From Melioribacteraceae bacterium (GTDB taxonomy: Bacteria; Bacteroidota; Ignavibacteria; Ignavibacteriales; Melioribacteraceae): a DNA stretch of 64,000 nt. The notes beneath the pieces were generated by a model. The model saw only the letters and a list, made by a program, of their open reading frames with translations, was not told the DNA's origin and searched no databases. Shown piece after piece: positions 1 to 10,009 of the stretch. The stretch lies in assembly GCA_023230485.1 (NCBI GenBank), contig JALNXG010000004.1, positions 1-64,000 on the forward strand. The letters run 5' to 3'. The position numbers and the translations under genes are program-made. Each line of letters opens with the position of its first letter. Position 1 is the first letter of the stretch.

Positions 1-840
<840 letters not shown>

Positions 841-3800
841 TTATCCATTCGACAAATCTTTAACTAATCCTGTGTACTTTCTTTCTACACTAAATCCGAA
901 TCTATAAAAATATTCAGGTCTAAAGAATCCCGTTGTTAAGTATTTATATCCTTCATTTTTCAATCTTTTTGAAAATTCATCCATTAATCCCTCGCTAATC
1001 CCTTTCCTTCTATATCTATTCGATACAACAATCTTATCCATATGAATTGTTGTATCATTCATTTGAGTGTAAAATAAACCACCAATAATAAATCCTCTTT
1101 CGGAAACAGCAACAAGAAATTGATGTTCTGGACGGAAATTAACTAATAAATTCGCTTCCAAGAAAATCTGATGAAGCTTAGAAATCTCTTTTGGATTAGA
1201 GGGTTTTCGAATATAGAATGGAGCTCCATCTGAATCAAAAAGTTTAATAACCAGATCTGACCTTTCCTCCCCCTCAGCTTTCGTTTTAATTATTGCGGCT
1301 GTATCAGTAGGTTTCAAGAATGGATAAGTTAATCGAGTTAAGAAAAAGTTTTCTTTTTCACTTAATTCAAATACTGAAGAGAGATTAAAAAACTCTCCAA
1401 TAATAGCTTCCTTACTTATTTCCTTATTCTTTTGTTTATGAATCAAGTCGTTCAAAATTCTTTTAAATGAATCATTAGAATCTCTAAAAACTGTCTCCAT
1501 AAAGAATTTTGTTCTTGCTTCGGGATGAACTTCCTCTAATTCTGATAAATTATATGTATTATATAAATCATATATAAGCTCAGCTTGAGCACTTAAATCA
1601 GCATCGGAATTAAGCTCGCTCCATCTTAAAAATCTTTTTACAGCAAAGAAAATTTGTTTTGGAACAAAACCATTTCCCTCAAAGAATTTTTTATATTTAT
1701 CAATCCACAATAAAATCGGGTTATCAGGCGAATTGATTACTAGTTCTTCTTCGAATTGCAGAATATATTTGAACCCCTCTATTTCTCCGAATGTATTAAG
1801 CACTCCTGAAAAGATATAGTGCCAAGGGTTTCTTATTTCGAGTGAGGGAAATTCGTCTAAAACATTCTGAACAAAATTATCATAAAAAGTATTGAAGAAA
1901 TCAGTAATGCCATTGCAATCTCTTCTTTCGGAAAATGAAACCACACGAGTTCCGCTTTGGTAATCATGAGTAGGAATAATAAAATTCTTTGGAGTAGGGC
2001 TTGATAATAAAAGAGAATAACCGGTTAATCGCCAAAAATTGCAATAAGAAGCGGATGCATTCCAAATAAAAAATGGGAGCAATATTTTAACCTTATTATT
2101 TGATAAAGCTTCATTCCTTCTTAATTCCTTTAGAATATATTTATGAACAGTATCGCCTGCAATAAATTTACTACTCCAAAATTCATACTCATCCCAATAC
2201 CCTCCGAAGTCTTCAACTAATTCTGACAAATAATGCCTAGAGCCGGCAAGTATAAGCCAATTAACCTCTTCCCATACATTTTCGGGCGAAAGTTTTTTAT
2301 TTAGGTTTAGAAGTATATCATAACTTCCCATAAAGCGAGTCTGAATAGATACTCGATAAACTGATTTATCATGATAACTGCGGACAAAACTTATCCAAAT
2401 TCCGTTCGGTACAATATCATCAAGTCGAAGCAATTTCCCTTTTGAGAATAAGAATATTGCTTCTCTTAGAACGGATGTTGTAGATATAGCTTCAACTAAT
2501 TTAGAAGCATCTTCGGGATCAATTTCCTCCTCAATTGAAATAACATCATTCCATGAATATTCTTCACCTGTTTCAGCATCCACAGCAATCATCTGATTAG
2601 CACCGAGCCATGTTCTAAATCCTTCTCTTAATCCAATTCTGTATTCTGCTGAAATTGTTGATAGCTCTTTATTCTCCTTCATTATCTGATACTTAACAAA
2701 AATCTGTCTTACTTTTTCGTATGATACAGGATGGTTGATTCCATATTTCTTAAGCATTTTGAAATAAAGTACAATAGGAGATTTTAATATTTTCTCCGGT
2801 TTATTCAGAATCTCTTTATCGATGAAACTCTCTAAGATATTTATTAACTCAGCAGCTTTAATATTTTTGCATAAATATTGAATTACATTTTCATCAAAAA
2901 CTTTTACATCGTCCTTAGTATTAATAGCAAATAATTTCTCCAAATCATTTATATCGATATACTTTGATGCGGTCTGAATTAGAATTTTTTTATTTTCTAA
3001 GGTTGAAGTTATCGATGGTCTGAAAAGGTATTCATAAGCGTATTTGGAAACCAAAGCTGTTCTATTATCAAGTACATCACTTATATAGGATGCCCCTAGC
3101 AGTACGTCTTGAATGGCATTAGATTGAAGTAATAGCAGTGAATTATGCAAACCAATAAAAAGCATCTCCTCTTTCTTTTTTAATAACTTCACTTTATCAG
3201 AATAATCACTATTCTGTTCTACGATACCATCAGACTTTTCAAAATCGATATCAGCCTTATGACTTACCTGTCGCACCCAATCAAAAATTGAATTACCGGC
3301 AAATGATACTAATTCCTCATTACCTAACCATAAAGATGGGTTAGTTAAAAAACCTTGTAAATCTATTTTATTAGAGATGGTCTTATATTGAAAAGATCCA
3401 ATACTGATAATATTATCATCTACACTTTGAATCAATAAAGAAGAACCCTGTTCAGGGATTCTAAGTCTATTATCGGAAAATTCGATATCTCGACTTAGAC
3501 AACCTTTTTCTCTTAAGAACCAATTTGGAATATAAATTTCATGTTTACCAACTTTCAATTCCATACTATTCTTCGTGTACATGGAGTCGATTTCATCTTT
3601 AAAATTATTTTCTATTAAACGTCTCTTAAAAGTACCTTTTGGAGTTAGTTCTCCCTTTTCAGCACTAAATGGACGTTCGATTAAACGGAAATCGAGAATT
3701 CTTTCAAATGGGGCTAAAAATTTATTAATTGTTACAATAGAAGAAGCATAATATTCTATTTTTTGTTCTTCTGTCATATCATAAAACAATGTATTAGCAA

Positions 3801-5562
3801 TTTCAGGATTAGGATATATCAATACCGTATTAAAAGCACGATGATCGCCTGCTAAAAAAACTTGATGAATGAATTCAAAATCACGGAAGAGGTTTTCAAT
3901 TTTTTGAGGAGAAATAGTTTCCCCTTTGATATTTTTATAAATTTCTTTTTTCCGGTCAATAATTTCTATAAAACCATCACTATCCATTGTCATAATATCG
4001 CCGGTACGAAACCAACCTTCCGGCTCGAATGTAGCATCAAAATCTTCCTTGAAATAACCCTTCATTACATAGCCTCCCTTAATAAGAAGCTCGCCATCAT
4101 CATCTACTTTAATATCAATACCTGGGAGTGCCTTGCCTAATGAATTATATTTATATGAATGAGGTGGTGTCATAGTAATACCGCCGGTAGCTTCAGTCAT
4201 TCCAAAACCGCTCATCAATTCCACACCGTGCTGCTGGAAAAATAAAAATATTTCCGATGGAAGATAACCTGCGGCTGAAAGTCCCCATTTAAGTTTGCCG
4301 CCTGTAACTTGTTTAACCGAAGCAATTATCTCTTCCTTTGAGGCAAATTCAACATCACATATTTCATTTATCTTATCATAAAGCTGCATCCATTTCTTGG
4401 GGATACTAATAAATATGGTAGGTTTTACTCTGGTCATATTATCAACCATCGTTTCAAGACTTGGATTTTCCATGAAAGAATATTCTGCTCCCCAGAATAT
4501 CGCTCCCATCATTTCAAAATATCTTCCAAATGTATGGTACATCGGTAAATAAGCTAAAAAACTATCATTATCATTTATTTCAGGTATAGCAATCGCACGG
4601 CAGAATCTTTTAAAAACAATATTCATAAAAGTAAACATTATCCCTTTCGGTTCACCGGTCGTACCCGAAGTGTACATAATAGTTGCTACTTCGTGAATAC
4701 CTTTTTTAGGAATTATGTCATTTGTTTTTTTCTTTAGAAATTCTTCGAGTGGCATTACCCATTCCTCAGCACTATGACCTGAGAGTAAAATTGCTTTCCT
4801 TAAGAATGGTAAATCCTTTTTTATTAATTTAATTTTTTGAAGTTCTTTTTCATCATCAACAAACACTAATTCCGATTCAGTTTGAATCAATATTTGTTTT
4901 ATATGCCCTGATACAGTTGTAGTTGGAATCATTACATCTACAATATAATTTGAGATAGATGCAAGATCTAGAATGACCATATTAATACTGTTATTAAGTA
5001 GGAATGCTACTTTAGAATCTTTCTTCTCTAAATTGGCAACAAGAGATTTTCCGTATTCTGACACTAAATTTTCTAATGATTGCCAATTTATTTTTTTTAT
5101 TTCTTTACTATTTATAATGTTAAATAAATTTTTATTTGAATAATCACCTACTCTTTGCTTAATTAAATCACTTAGAGAGAAATTACTCTTTTCGATTAAA
5201 TTATAAATCTCCTCTGAGAAAGGATCAGGATATTTTACCTGAACTAAGATTCCTGAAAGTCGAATTAAATCCAAAACAGCAAAGATATTTTTTTTATTTA
5301 ATTCTGAATCTTCTTGATTAAGAAGAGTTCCCATTACTCCAGTGATTTTCCCGAGTTCGATTTTTTCAGAAATTTGATTATGAAGATTAGATTTGAAAAG
5401 GGCATCAATCAATAAAGAAAAATTCTCTTGTATATCTGTTTCATGAAAATCGATTAACTGATTATGTATTCCTTCAATTATAAAAGGTATTTCTTCAGGC
5501 AGTATTGATTCTTTACCTGAATATAATTTTTCTATAAGTAACGTTATGTTTATAAATTCCAT
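841..5562 (-). CDS. Acyl-CoA synthetase (AMP-forming) fused to a large unknown region and a GNAT domain
   Basis: A 1573-residue protein with at least three parts. Residues 1 to about 150 are a helical lead of unknown role. Residues about 160-660 form an adenylate-forming ligase: MYTSGTTGEPKG (296-307) is the ATP loop, SGFGMTEATG (451-460) the A5 motif, GWFRTGD (516-522) the ribose-binding Asp, DRKKEIYKNIKGE (536-548) the hinge, and GELTPKGTFKRR (637-648) fits the C-terminal lysine motif. It resembles long-chain acyl-CoA synthetases, so activation of a fatty or other carboxylic acid is likely. Residues about 670-1420 match nothing I recognise. The last ~130 residues look like a GNAT acetyltransferase (VVSNRYRRKGISEGLMDEF as acetyl-CoA loop, then YFYRFGF). 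The lytic transglycosylase gene upstream stops one base before this start, so they are probably co-transcribed. Substrate unknown. Confidence 0.85.
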   Translation of the reverse strand: MEFINITLLIEKLYSGKESILPEEIPFIIEGIHNQLIDFHETDIQENFSLLIDALFKSNLHNQISEKIELGKITGVMGTLLNQEDSELNKKNIFAVLDLIRLSGILVQVKYPDPFSEEIYNLIEKSNFSLSDLIKQRVGDYSNKNLFNIINSKEIKKINWQSLENLVSEYGKSLVANLEKKDSKVAFLLNNSINMVILDLASISNYIVDVMIPTTTVSGHIKQILIQTESELVFVDDEKELQKIKLIKKDLPFLRKAILLSGHSAEEWVMPLEEFLKKKTNDIIPKKGIHEVATIMYTSGTTGEPKGIMFTFMNIVFKRFCRAIAIPEINDNDSFLAYLPMYHTFGRYFEMMGAIFWGAEYSFMENPSLETMVDNMTRVKPTIFISIPKKWMQLYDKINEICDVEFASKEEIIASVKQVTGGKLKWGLSAAGYLPSEIFLFFQQHGVELMSGFGMTEATGGITMTPPHSYKYNSLGKALPGIDIKVDDDGELLIKGGYVMKGYFKEDFDATFEPEGWFRTGDIMTMDSDGFIEIIDRKKEIYKNIKGETISPQKIENLFRDFEFIHQVFLAGDHRAFNTVLIYPNPEIANTLFYDMTEEQKIEYYASSIVTINKFLAPFERILDFRLIERPFSAEKGELTPKGTFKRRLIENNFKDEIDSMYTKNSMELKVGKHEIYIPNWFLREKGCLSRDIEFSDNRLRIPEQGSSLLIQSVDDNIISIGSFQYKTISNKIDLQGFLTNPSLWLGNEELVSFAGNSIFDWVRQVSHKADIDFEKSDGIVEQNSDYSDKVKLLKKKEEMLFIGLHNSLLLLQSNAIQDVLLGASYISDVLDNRTALVSKYAYEYLFRPSITSTLENKKILIQTASKYIDINDLEKLFAINTKDDVKVFDENVIQYLCKNIKAAELINILESFIDKEILNKPEKILKSPIVLYFKMLKKYGINHPVSYEKVRQIFVKYQIMKENKELSTISAEYRIGLREGFRTWLGANQMIAVDAETGEEYSWNDVISIEEEIDPEDASKLVEAISTTSVLREAIFLFSKGKLLRLDDIVPNGIWISFVRSYHDKSVYRVSIQTRFMGSYDILLNLNKKLSPENVWEEVNWLILAGSRHYLSELVEDFGGYWDEYEFWSSKFIAGDTVHKYILKELRRNEALSNNKVKILLPFFIWNASASYCNFWRLTGYSLLLSSPTPKNFIIPTHDYQSGTRVVSFSERRDCNGITDFFNTFYDNFVQNVLDEFPSLEIRNPWHYIFSGVLNTFGEIEGFKYILQFEEELVINSPDNPILLWIDKYKKFFEGNGFVPKQIFFAVKRFLRWSELNSDADLSAQAELIYDLYNTYNLSELEEVHPEARTKFFMETVFRDSNDSFKRILNDLIHKQKNKEISKEAIIGEFFNLSSVFELSEKENFFLTRLTYPFLKPTDTAAIIKTKAEGEERSDLVIKLFDSDGAPFYIRKPSNPKEISKLHQIFLEANLLVNFRPEHQFLVAVSERGFIIGGLFYTQMNDTTIHMDKIVVSNRYRRKGISEGLMDEFSKRLKNEGYKYLTTGFFRPEYFYRFGFSVERKYTGLVKDLSNG

Positions 5563-5563
5563 T

Positions 5564-6499
5564 TTACTCTTCTATAATTTTTATACTTCCGGGTTCAGGT
5601 ATTTTGATTGTATATTCTAATCCTTCTTTATTAGTAAGGAAATTATCTCTTATCCATGGATTAAAATATTTTATAATTTTGTAATTGATACCATAAGTCT
5701 TTGCGAAATCTGCTATACTTTCAATTGAAGTAACAACTTTAACATCAAAAGTGGGAATGGGTTTATAGTACTCGTCTTTACTTAAAAAGAAACCATATTT
5801 TTCAGGATCTTCAAATAGATATTTATAAGCAGCTATCCTGAAAAGATAACGCGATGTTTCTTCATTAAAAACCAGATTAAAATAATTTCTACTTTTTTGA
5901 CGGTTGAATTGTTTTTCGATTCCATCGAAGCCTACGTTATATGATGCTGCAGCAGCTGACCAGCTTTTGTATTTTGAATAAGCACTTAGAATATATTTAC
6001 AAGCCGCTTCGGTAGCTTTTTCTATATGGTATCGTTCATCAATCTCTTTATTGACAACTAATCCAAACCTTTTTCCGGTCGGTTCAATAAACTGCCAAAA
6101 ACCAATTGCGGAAGCAGGAGAGATAGCATTTGTTAAACCGCTTTCAGCAACGCATAAATACTTAAAATCATCCGGCACTTTATACTTTTTTAATATTGGT
6201 TCTATTACCGGGAAGTACCTGCCCGATCTTTTTAAATAAAGAATAGCAGCCGAATGCCAATATGTATTTACTAAGAATTCTCTTTCGGCTCTCTCTTTGA
6301 CTTCAAAATCATAAGTAGGGATTTCCTCACCCGCGAATAAAATTTTTTCAGGCATGGGGGGCATTGTTATTTTGTATTCTCTTGGAAGTTCATTCCCTTT
6401 TGAGATAATCTTCTCTCCGCCTGATGCATTTAAAAATAGGAAGATAGATGCTACTACAAATAAAATTAACGAAACAACTAAAGCGATTTTGTTTTTCAT
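5564..6499 (-). CDS. Membrane-anchored lytic transglycosylase (SLT domain, MltD-like)
   Basis: Predicted peptidoglycan lytic transglycosylase of about 311 residues, cleaving the MurNAc-GlcNAc bond with 1,6-anhydro product. I place the start at the ATG at 6499 (MKNKIALVV) because AAAGG lies about 8 bases upstream; an in-frame TTG five codons earlier is less likely. A hydrophobic segment (residues ~4-25) is a signal anchor. The SLT domain shows the catalytic Glu in CVAESGL (E119), SAIGFWQFI (about 130-138) and AAASYNVGFDGI (about 183-195). The C-terminal ~70 residues (SIESIADFAKTYGI, then NPWI) look like a single LysM-like or related wall-binding module. It probably acts in the periplasm. Fold and catalytic residue are clear; the subfamily is less certain. 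Confidence 0.9.
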   Translation of the reverse strand: MKNKIALVVSLILFVVASIFLFLNASGGEKIISKGNELPREYKITMPPMPEKILFAGEEIPTYDFEVKERAEREFLVNTYWHSAAILYLKRSGRYFPVIEPILKKYKVPDDFKYLCVAESGLTNAISPASAIGFWQFIEPTGKRFGLVVNKEIDERYHIEKATEAACKYILSAYSKYKSWSAAAASYNVGFDGIEKQFNRQKSRNYFNLVFNEETSRYLFRIAAYKYLFEDPEKYGFFLSKDEYYKPIPTFDVKVVTSIESIADFAKTYGINYKIIKYFNPWIRDNFLTNKEGLEYTIKIPEPGSIKIIEE

Positions 6500-6510
6500 A
6501 AAATTACCTT

Positions 6511-6551
6511 TCAAAAAGAAAAGGCTGCATCAAATAAAAATTGATACAGCC
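6511..6551 (-). terminator. Rho-independent terminator of citrate synthase
   Basis: Read on the minus strand just after the citrate synthase stop, GGCTGTATCAA and TTGATGCAGCC form an 11-bp stem (one G-U pair) around a T-rich 7-base loop, followed by a T-rich tail (TTTTCTTTTT). It separates citrate synthase from the transglycosylase gene, whose start is 12 bases further on, so the downstream pair likely has its own promoter or depends on read-through. Confidence 0.8.
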
Positions 6552-6559
6552 GGAAATGA

Positions 6560-7867
6560 TTAAGCTTTAATTCCTGCGGCTTCTTCGAGCATATCAGTGG
6601 TTACAGATTTTGGTCTTTCGAGTGGATAGCCTAATGCTCTACCCCAAACAATATTTGCAGCTACACCGAACGCTCTTCCTACACCAAATAATACGGTGTA
6701 AAATTCATACTCTTTTATTCCATAATGCCATTGAATTACACCCGACTGCGCATCTACGTTAGGCCATGGATTTTTCGCCTTTCCTTGCTCTAATAAAATC
6801 GGAGGAACAACTTTATATAATAGATCTACATATTTGAAAATCAGATCGTCTTTCAAATATTTTATTGAAAATTCTCTTTGAGCGGTGTATCGAGGATCGG
6901 TTTTTCTTAATACTGCATGACCAAATCCAGGTACTACTCTACCGCTTTTGAGTGTATCCCATACAAATTGTCTCATCTCCTCTTCGGTAGGGACTTTATT
7001 ATCCATTTCATCCATTACGCCCTGAATCCATCTAAGAACTTCTTCATTAGCTAAACCATGCAATGGACCTGCAAGACCATTAAGCATTGCAGACATAGAA
7101 TAATAAATATCTGATAAAGCACTCGCAACAAGATGACCTGTATGAGCACTTACATTGCCGCTTTCATGATCGCTATGAAGAATAAAATACAATCTAGCAA
7201 CATCATCATACGGTTTTTCAATTCCCATCATGTGAGCGAAATTTGCACCAAAGTCTAGCTTAGGATCAGCTGCAATACTTTTCCCTTCCTTATATTTAAG
7301 ACGATAGATAAATGCGGCAATCTCCGGCATTTTTGCTAATAGATTCAATGAATCGTCTAGATATGCTTCCCAATATAAATTTTTTGCTAAACCCTCATGA
7401 TATTTCTTGGCAAATACGGATTCCTTTTGCATTGAAAGAATTGCAGTAGAGAACATTACCATTGGATGGGAATCAATTGGCATTGCTTTGATTACATCAA
7501 AAACATACGAAGGGACTTCTTTTCTAGAAGCAAATTCTGCTTTTACTTCTTCAACTTCTGCATCGGTAGGAATATCCCCAGTTAAAATAAAATAGAAAAA
7601 CCCTTCTACTGAAGGCATCTCTCCACCTTCAACTTTTGGCAATTTTTCGAGTACTTCCGGAATCGTCAAACCTCTGAATCTGATCCCTTCCAGAGGATCT
7701 AGATAAGAGATATCGGTAACAAGACATTTAATATCTCTCATACCGCCAATTGCTTGACCGATATTTACTTCATCTAGCTTTACATCACTAAACTCTTTTA
7801 CTAATCTTTCAGTTCTCGGACGCCAAGCTGCGATTTTTTCTTGAAGCTTTTGTTTTAAAGCTGACAT
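6560..7867 (-). CDS. gltA: Citrate synthase, eukaryote-like type
   Basis: Condenses oxaloacetate and acetyl-CoA to citrate, entering the TCA cycle. The 435-residue protein has the catalytic residues at nearly the numbering of the pig mitochondrial enzyme: H270 in GPLHGLAN, H317 in GFGHAVLRKTDPR and D372 in NVDAQSGV. GGMRDIKCLVTDIS (41-54) and DPLEGIRFRGLTIPE (57-71) are typical of the eukaryotic-type branch rather than the hexameric E. coli GltA or the short Bacillus type. The start ATG is followed by SALKQKL. A strong terminator follows the stop. It lies just 10 bases downstream of hpnE on the same strand and may be read from the hpn promoter as well as its own. Function is secure; the subtype call rests on motif resemblance. 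Confidence 0.95.
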   Translation of the reverse strand: MSALKQKLQEKIAAWRPRTERLVKEFSDVKLDEVNIGQAIGGMRDIKCLVTDISYLDPLEGIRFRGLTIPEVLEKLPKVEGGEMPSVEGFFYFILTGDIPTDAEVEEVKAEFASRKEVPSYVFDVIKAMPIDSHPMVMFSTAILSMQKESVFAKKYHEGLAKNLYWEAYLDDSLNLLAKMPEIAAFIYRLKYKEGKSIAADPKLDFGANFAHMMGIEKPYDDVARLYFILHSDHESGNVSAHTGHLVASALSDIYYSMSAMLNGLAGPLHGLANEEVLRWIQGVMDEMDNKVPTEEEMRQFVWDTLKSGRVVPGFGHAVLRKTDPRYTAQREFSIKYLKDDLIFKYVDLLYKVVPPILLEQGKAKNPWPNVDAQSGVIQWHYGIKEYEFYTVLFGVGRAFGVAANIVWGRALGYPLERPKSVTTDMLEEAAGIKA

Positions 7868-7877
7868 TACCCCTCCT

Positions 7878-9164
7878 TTAAATTGAACCGATAGAGTTTA
7901 CTGCCATTTGACCACTAAGAATTGCACTTTCAATCGTGGAAGGCAATCCTGTGTTCACCCAATCGCCGGCAATAAACAAATTACCATAATTGTTTATAAA
8001 GTTTTTTCTAAATTTCTCGGTTTTTTTTGTCGGAATGAAGGTTGCCCTTTTCTCTTTAATCACTAAAAAATCGAGAATCATACTCACATCGAATATAGGA
8101 AAATAATTTTTTAATTCCGAACAAAATTGTCCTATTATATTATTATAATCCATTCCCATATATTTTTCAGCTGAACTTGTAACTAAAGTAATATGCTTAC
8201 CTTTGTTAAATATCCAATGTATATCTGATTCAAGAAGTGTATAAAAAGGTTCAGAAAAAATATTATCCTTTAGCTTTATATGAACATTTAATATTGGAGA
8301 ATAGCTAAATACTTCATCAAGATTAGGAATAATTTTATTATTGGTAATCTTTTGGAAGGCATATGGCGGAATCGATGTTATTACGAAATCATATTCTAAA
8401 ATCTCCCTTTTATCAGTAATGATTTTAGTGATTTTTTCGTTTTCAAAAACTAGTTCCTTAACGGTTTCATTTAATGAAATAATTCCATGATGATTATTTA
8501 AATAATCAACAGCATTATTAATAAACAGGTCATTTAGATTAGTAGATGCCATATAAATAGATGAAGCATCGTTTCCTTCAAAAAATATAGTTTTAAGAAT
8601 ACGGATGAAGATAGCTGCATCAGCTTTATCAATAGTGGTGTTCAATGCCCCGATAACTAAAATATCCCATAAATGAGAAATGATTTGAGAATTCTGTTTT
8701 TTCTCAATTAAAAATTGTTCTACTGTCTGGTTTTTATGATCATTTTCATCGACAAAAAATAAATCCAAGAAAAAATCAATTACCTTGATTCGATCTCTCA
8801 TTGAAAGAGCATCGAATTTAAAAATCGCTTTAGATAGATTTAATGGGTAATTATCTGATTCAGAATTTAAATAAGAAACCTTCCCTCCCTTATTAACAAA
8901 AGGAATTTTTAGAAATTTTTGTTTTGATAAAAATTGTTCCGAACCAATTGTATTTAAGTAATCAAGAGTGGCATAGTAACATCCTAATAATATATGTTGA
9001 CCATTATCAATCATGTTGTCAAATTTGGGATGTTTTAAGGAGTATGTTCTCCCACCCAATTTAGGTGAAGATTCTAAAAGTTCAACTTGAAAACCATTTT
9101 TAAGGAGAGATACCGCAGAACTAAGACCGGAAAGTCCGCCGCCGATTACAATAACTTTTTTCAT
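7878..9164 (-). CDS. hpnE: Hydroxysqualene dehydroxylase (FAD-dependent)
   Basis: Last step of the three-gene bacterial squalene route: reductive removal of the hydroxyl from hydroxysqualene to give squalene. The 428-residue protein opens with the FAD-binding GGGLSGL (residues 8-14) and LLESSPKLGGRTYS (29-42), typical of the phytoene desaturase/amine oxidase superfamily, and ends with a second FAD-contact region NLFIAGDWVNTGLPSTIES. The superfamily alone would allow a carotenoid desaturase, but the adjacent hpnC and hpnD genes favour HpnE. Its ATG shares one base with the hpnD stop (TAATG), so translation is coupled. Confidence 0.88.
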   Translation of the reverse strand: MKKVIVIGGGLSGLSSAVSLLKNGFQVELLESSPKLGGRTYSLKHPKFDNMIDNGQHILLGCYYATLDYLNTIGSEQFLSKQKFLKIPFVNKGGKVSYLNSESDNYPLNLSKAIFKFDALSMRDRIKVIDFFLDLFFVDENDHKNQTVEQFLIEKKQNSQIISHLWDILVIGALNTTIDKADAAIFIRILKTIFFEGNDASSIYMASTNLNDLFINNAVDYLNNHHGIISLNETVKELVFENEKITKIITDKREILEYDFVITSIPPYAFQKITNNKIIPNLDEVFSYSPILNVHIKLKDNIFSEPFYTLLESDIHWIFNKGKHITLVTSSAEKYMGMDYNNIIGQFCSELKNYFPIFDVSMILDFLVIKEKRATFIPTKKTEKFRKNFINNYGNLFIAGDWVNTGLPSTIESAILSGQMAVNSIGSI

Positions 9165-10009
9165 TAATATACTAGACTATATTTAGCCCAAACGCCTACT
9201 GAGATAGCTGCCTTTTCCAATTTACCAACTCTAATTTTTTTAGAAAACACATCGAAATTTTCTTCCTCGAGTTTTATTAAGAGTTTGGAATAGATATGCT
9301 CCATTGCCCTGGCGGCAAACATCGAGGGTTTATCTTCAAACGCTAAAGAAGAATCTGCTTTATTAAATAATTCTTTTGCTCTCTCTGCTTCATATTTCAT
9401 CAATGATACAAATTGCTCATTATAAGTATCGTTAAAAAGATCATTTTCGGAATAACCAAATTTTCTCAAATCTTCTTGCGGTAAATATATGCGTCCATTA
9501 TTTGCATCAGTTTTTACATCTCTGAGAATATTAGTTAATTGAAGAGCCAATCCTAAATTAATAGCATAATCACGTGCTGATTTATTTTTATATCCAAAAA
9601 TTTCGATGCACATTAAACCAACAGTGGAAGCAGCATAATAACAGTATTTACTAAGGTCATCAAAACTGAAATATCTCTTCTGTCTTAAATCCATTTCCAT
9701 ACCATGAATAAGATCAAAGAATGGCTCAATAGGAATATTAAATTGCTTTATGATTTCGCCAAGTCTATTTAGGAGATTATATTCGGATGTGCTGTGGACT
9801 AAAGCACGCTCTAATTCAACTCGCCATTTACGAAGCCGCTCATATTTTAGGTCGTCTGAATCTGTTCCTTCATCGACAATATCATCAGTCTTGCGACAGA
9901 AAGCATAAACAGTATTCATCGCCTCTCTCTTTGGGGCTGATAATAGACTAAAGGCATAATAAAAACTGCTTTTACTCTTTTTTGCGATCTGTTTTGAGTT
10001 TTCTTCCAT
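9164..10009 (-). CDS. hpnD: Presqualene diphosphate synthase
   Basis: Member of the squalene/phytoene synthase family, expected to condense two farnesyl diphosphates into presqualene diphosphate. Both Mg-diphosphate motifs are intact: TDDIVDE (D42, D43, D46) and LRDVKTD (D164, D168), the latter followed by NNGRIYLPQEDL. The length of 281 residues matches the family. The gene overlaps its neighbours by one base on each side in the order hpnC-hpnD-hpnE. Assignment as HpnD rather than HpnC or a phytoene synthase rests on gene order and on the stronger resemblance of its second Asp motif (RDVKTDA.NGRIYLP) to HpnD/CrtB proteins; the two paralogues could be swapped in detail. Confidence 0.87.
   Translation of the reverse strand: MEENSKQIAKKSKSSFYYAFSLLSAPKREAMNTVYAFCRKTDDIVDEGTDSDDLKYERLRKWRVELERALVHSTSEYNLLNRLGEIIKQFNIPIEPFFDLIHGMEMDLRQKRYFSFDDLSKYCYYAASTVGLMCIEIFGYKNKSARDYAINLGLALQLTNILRDVKTDANNGRIYLPQEDLRKFGYSENDLFNDTYNEQFVSLMKYEAERAKELFNKADSSLAFEDKPSMFAARAMEHIYSKLLIKLEEENFDVFSKKIRVGKLEKAAISVGVWAKYSLVY

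Noticed and set aside
3862..4140. Plus-strand frame of 92 codons
   Set aside because: Antisense shadow of the acyl-CoA synthetase domain.
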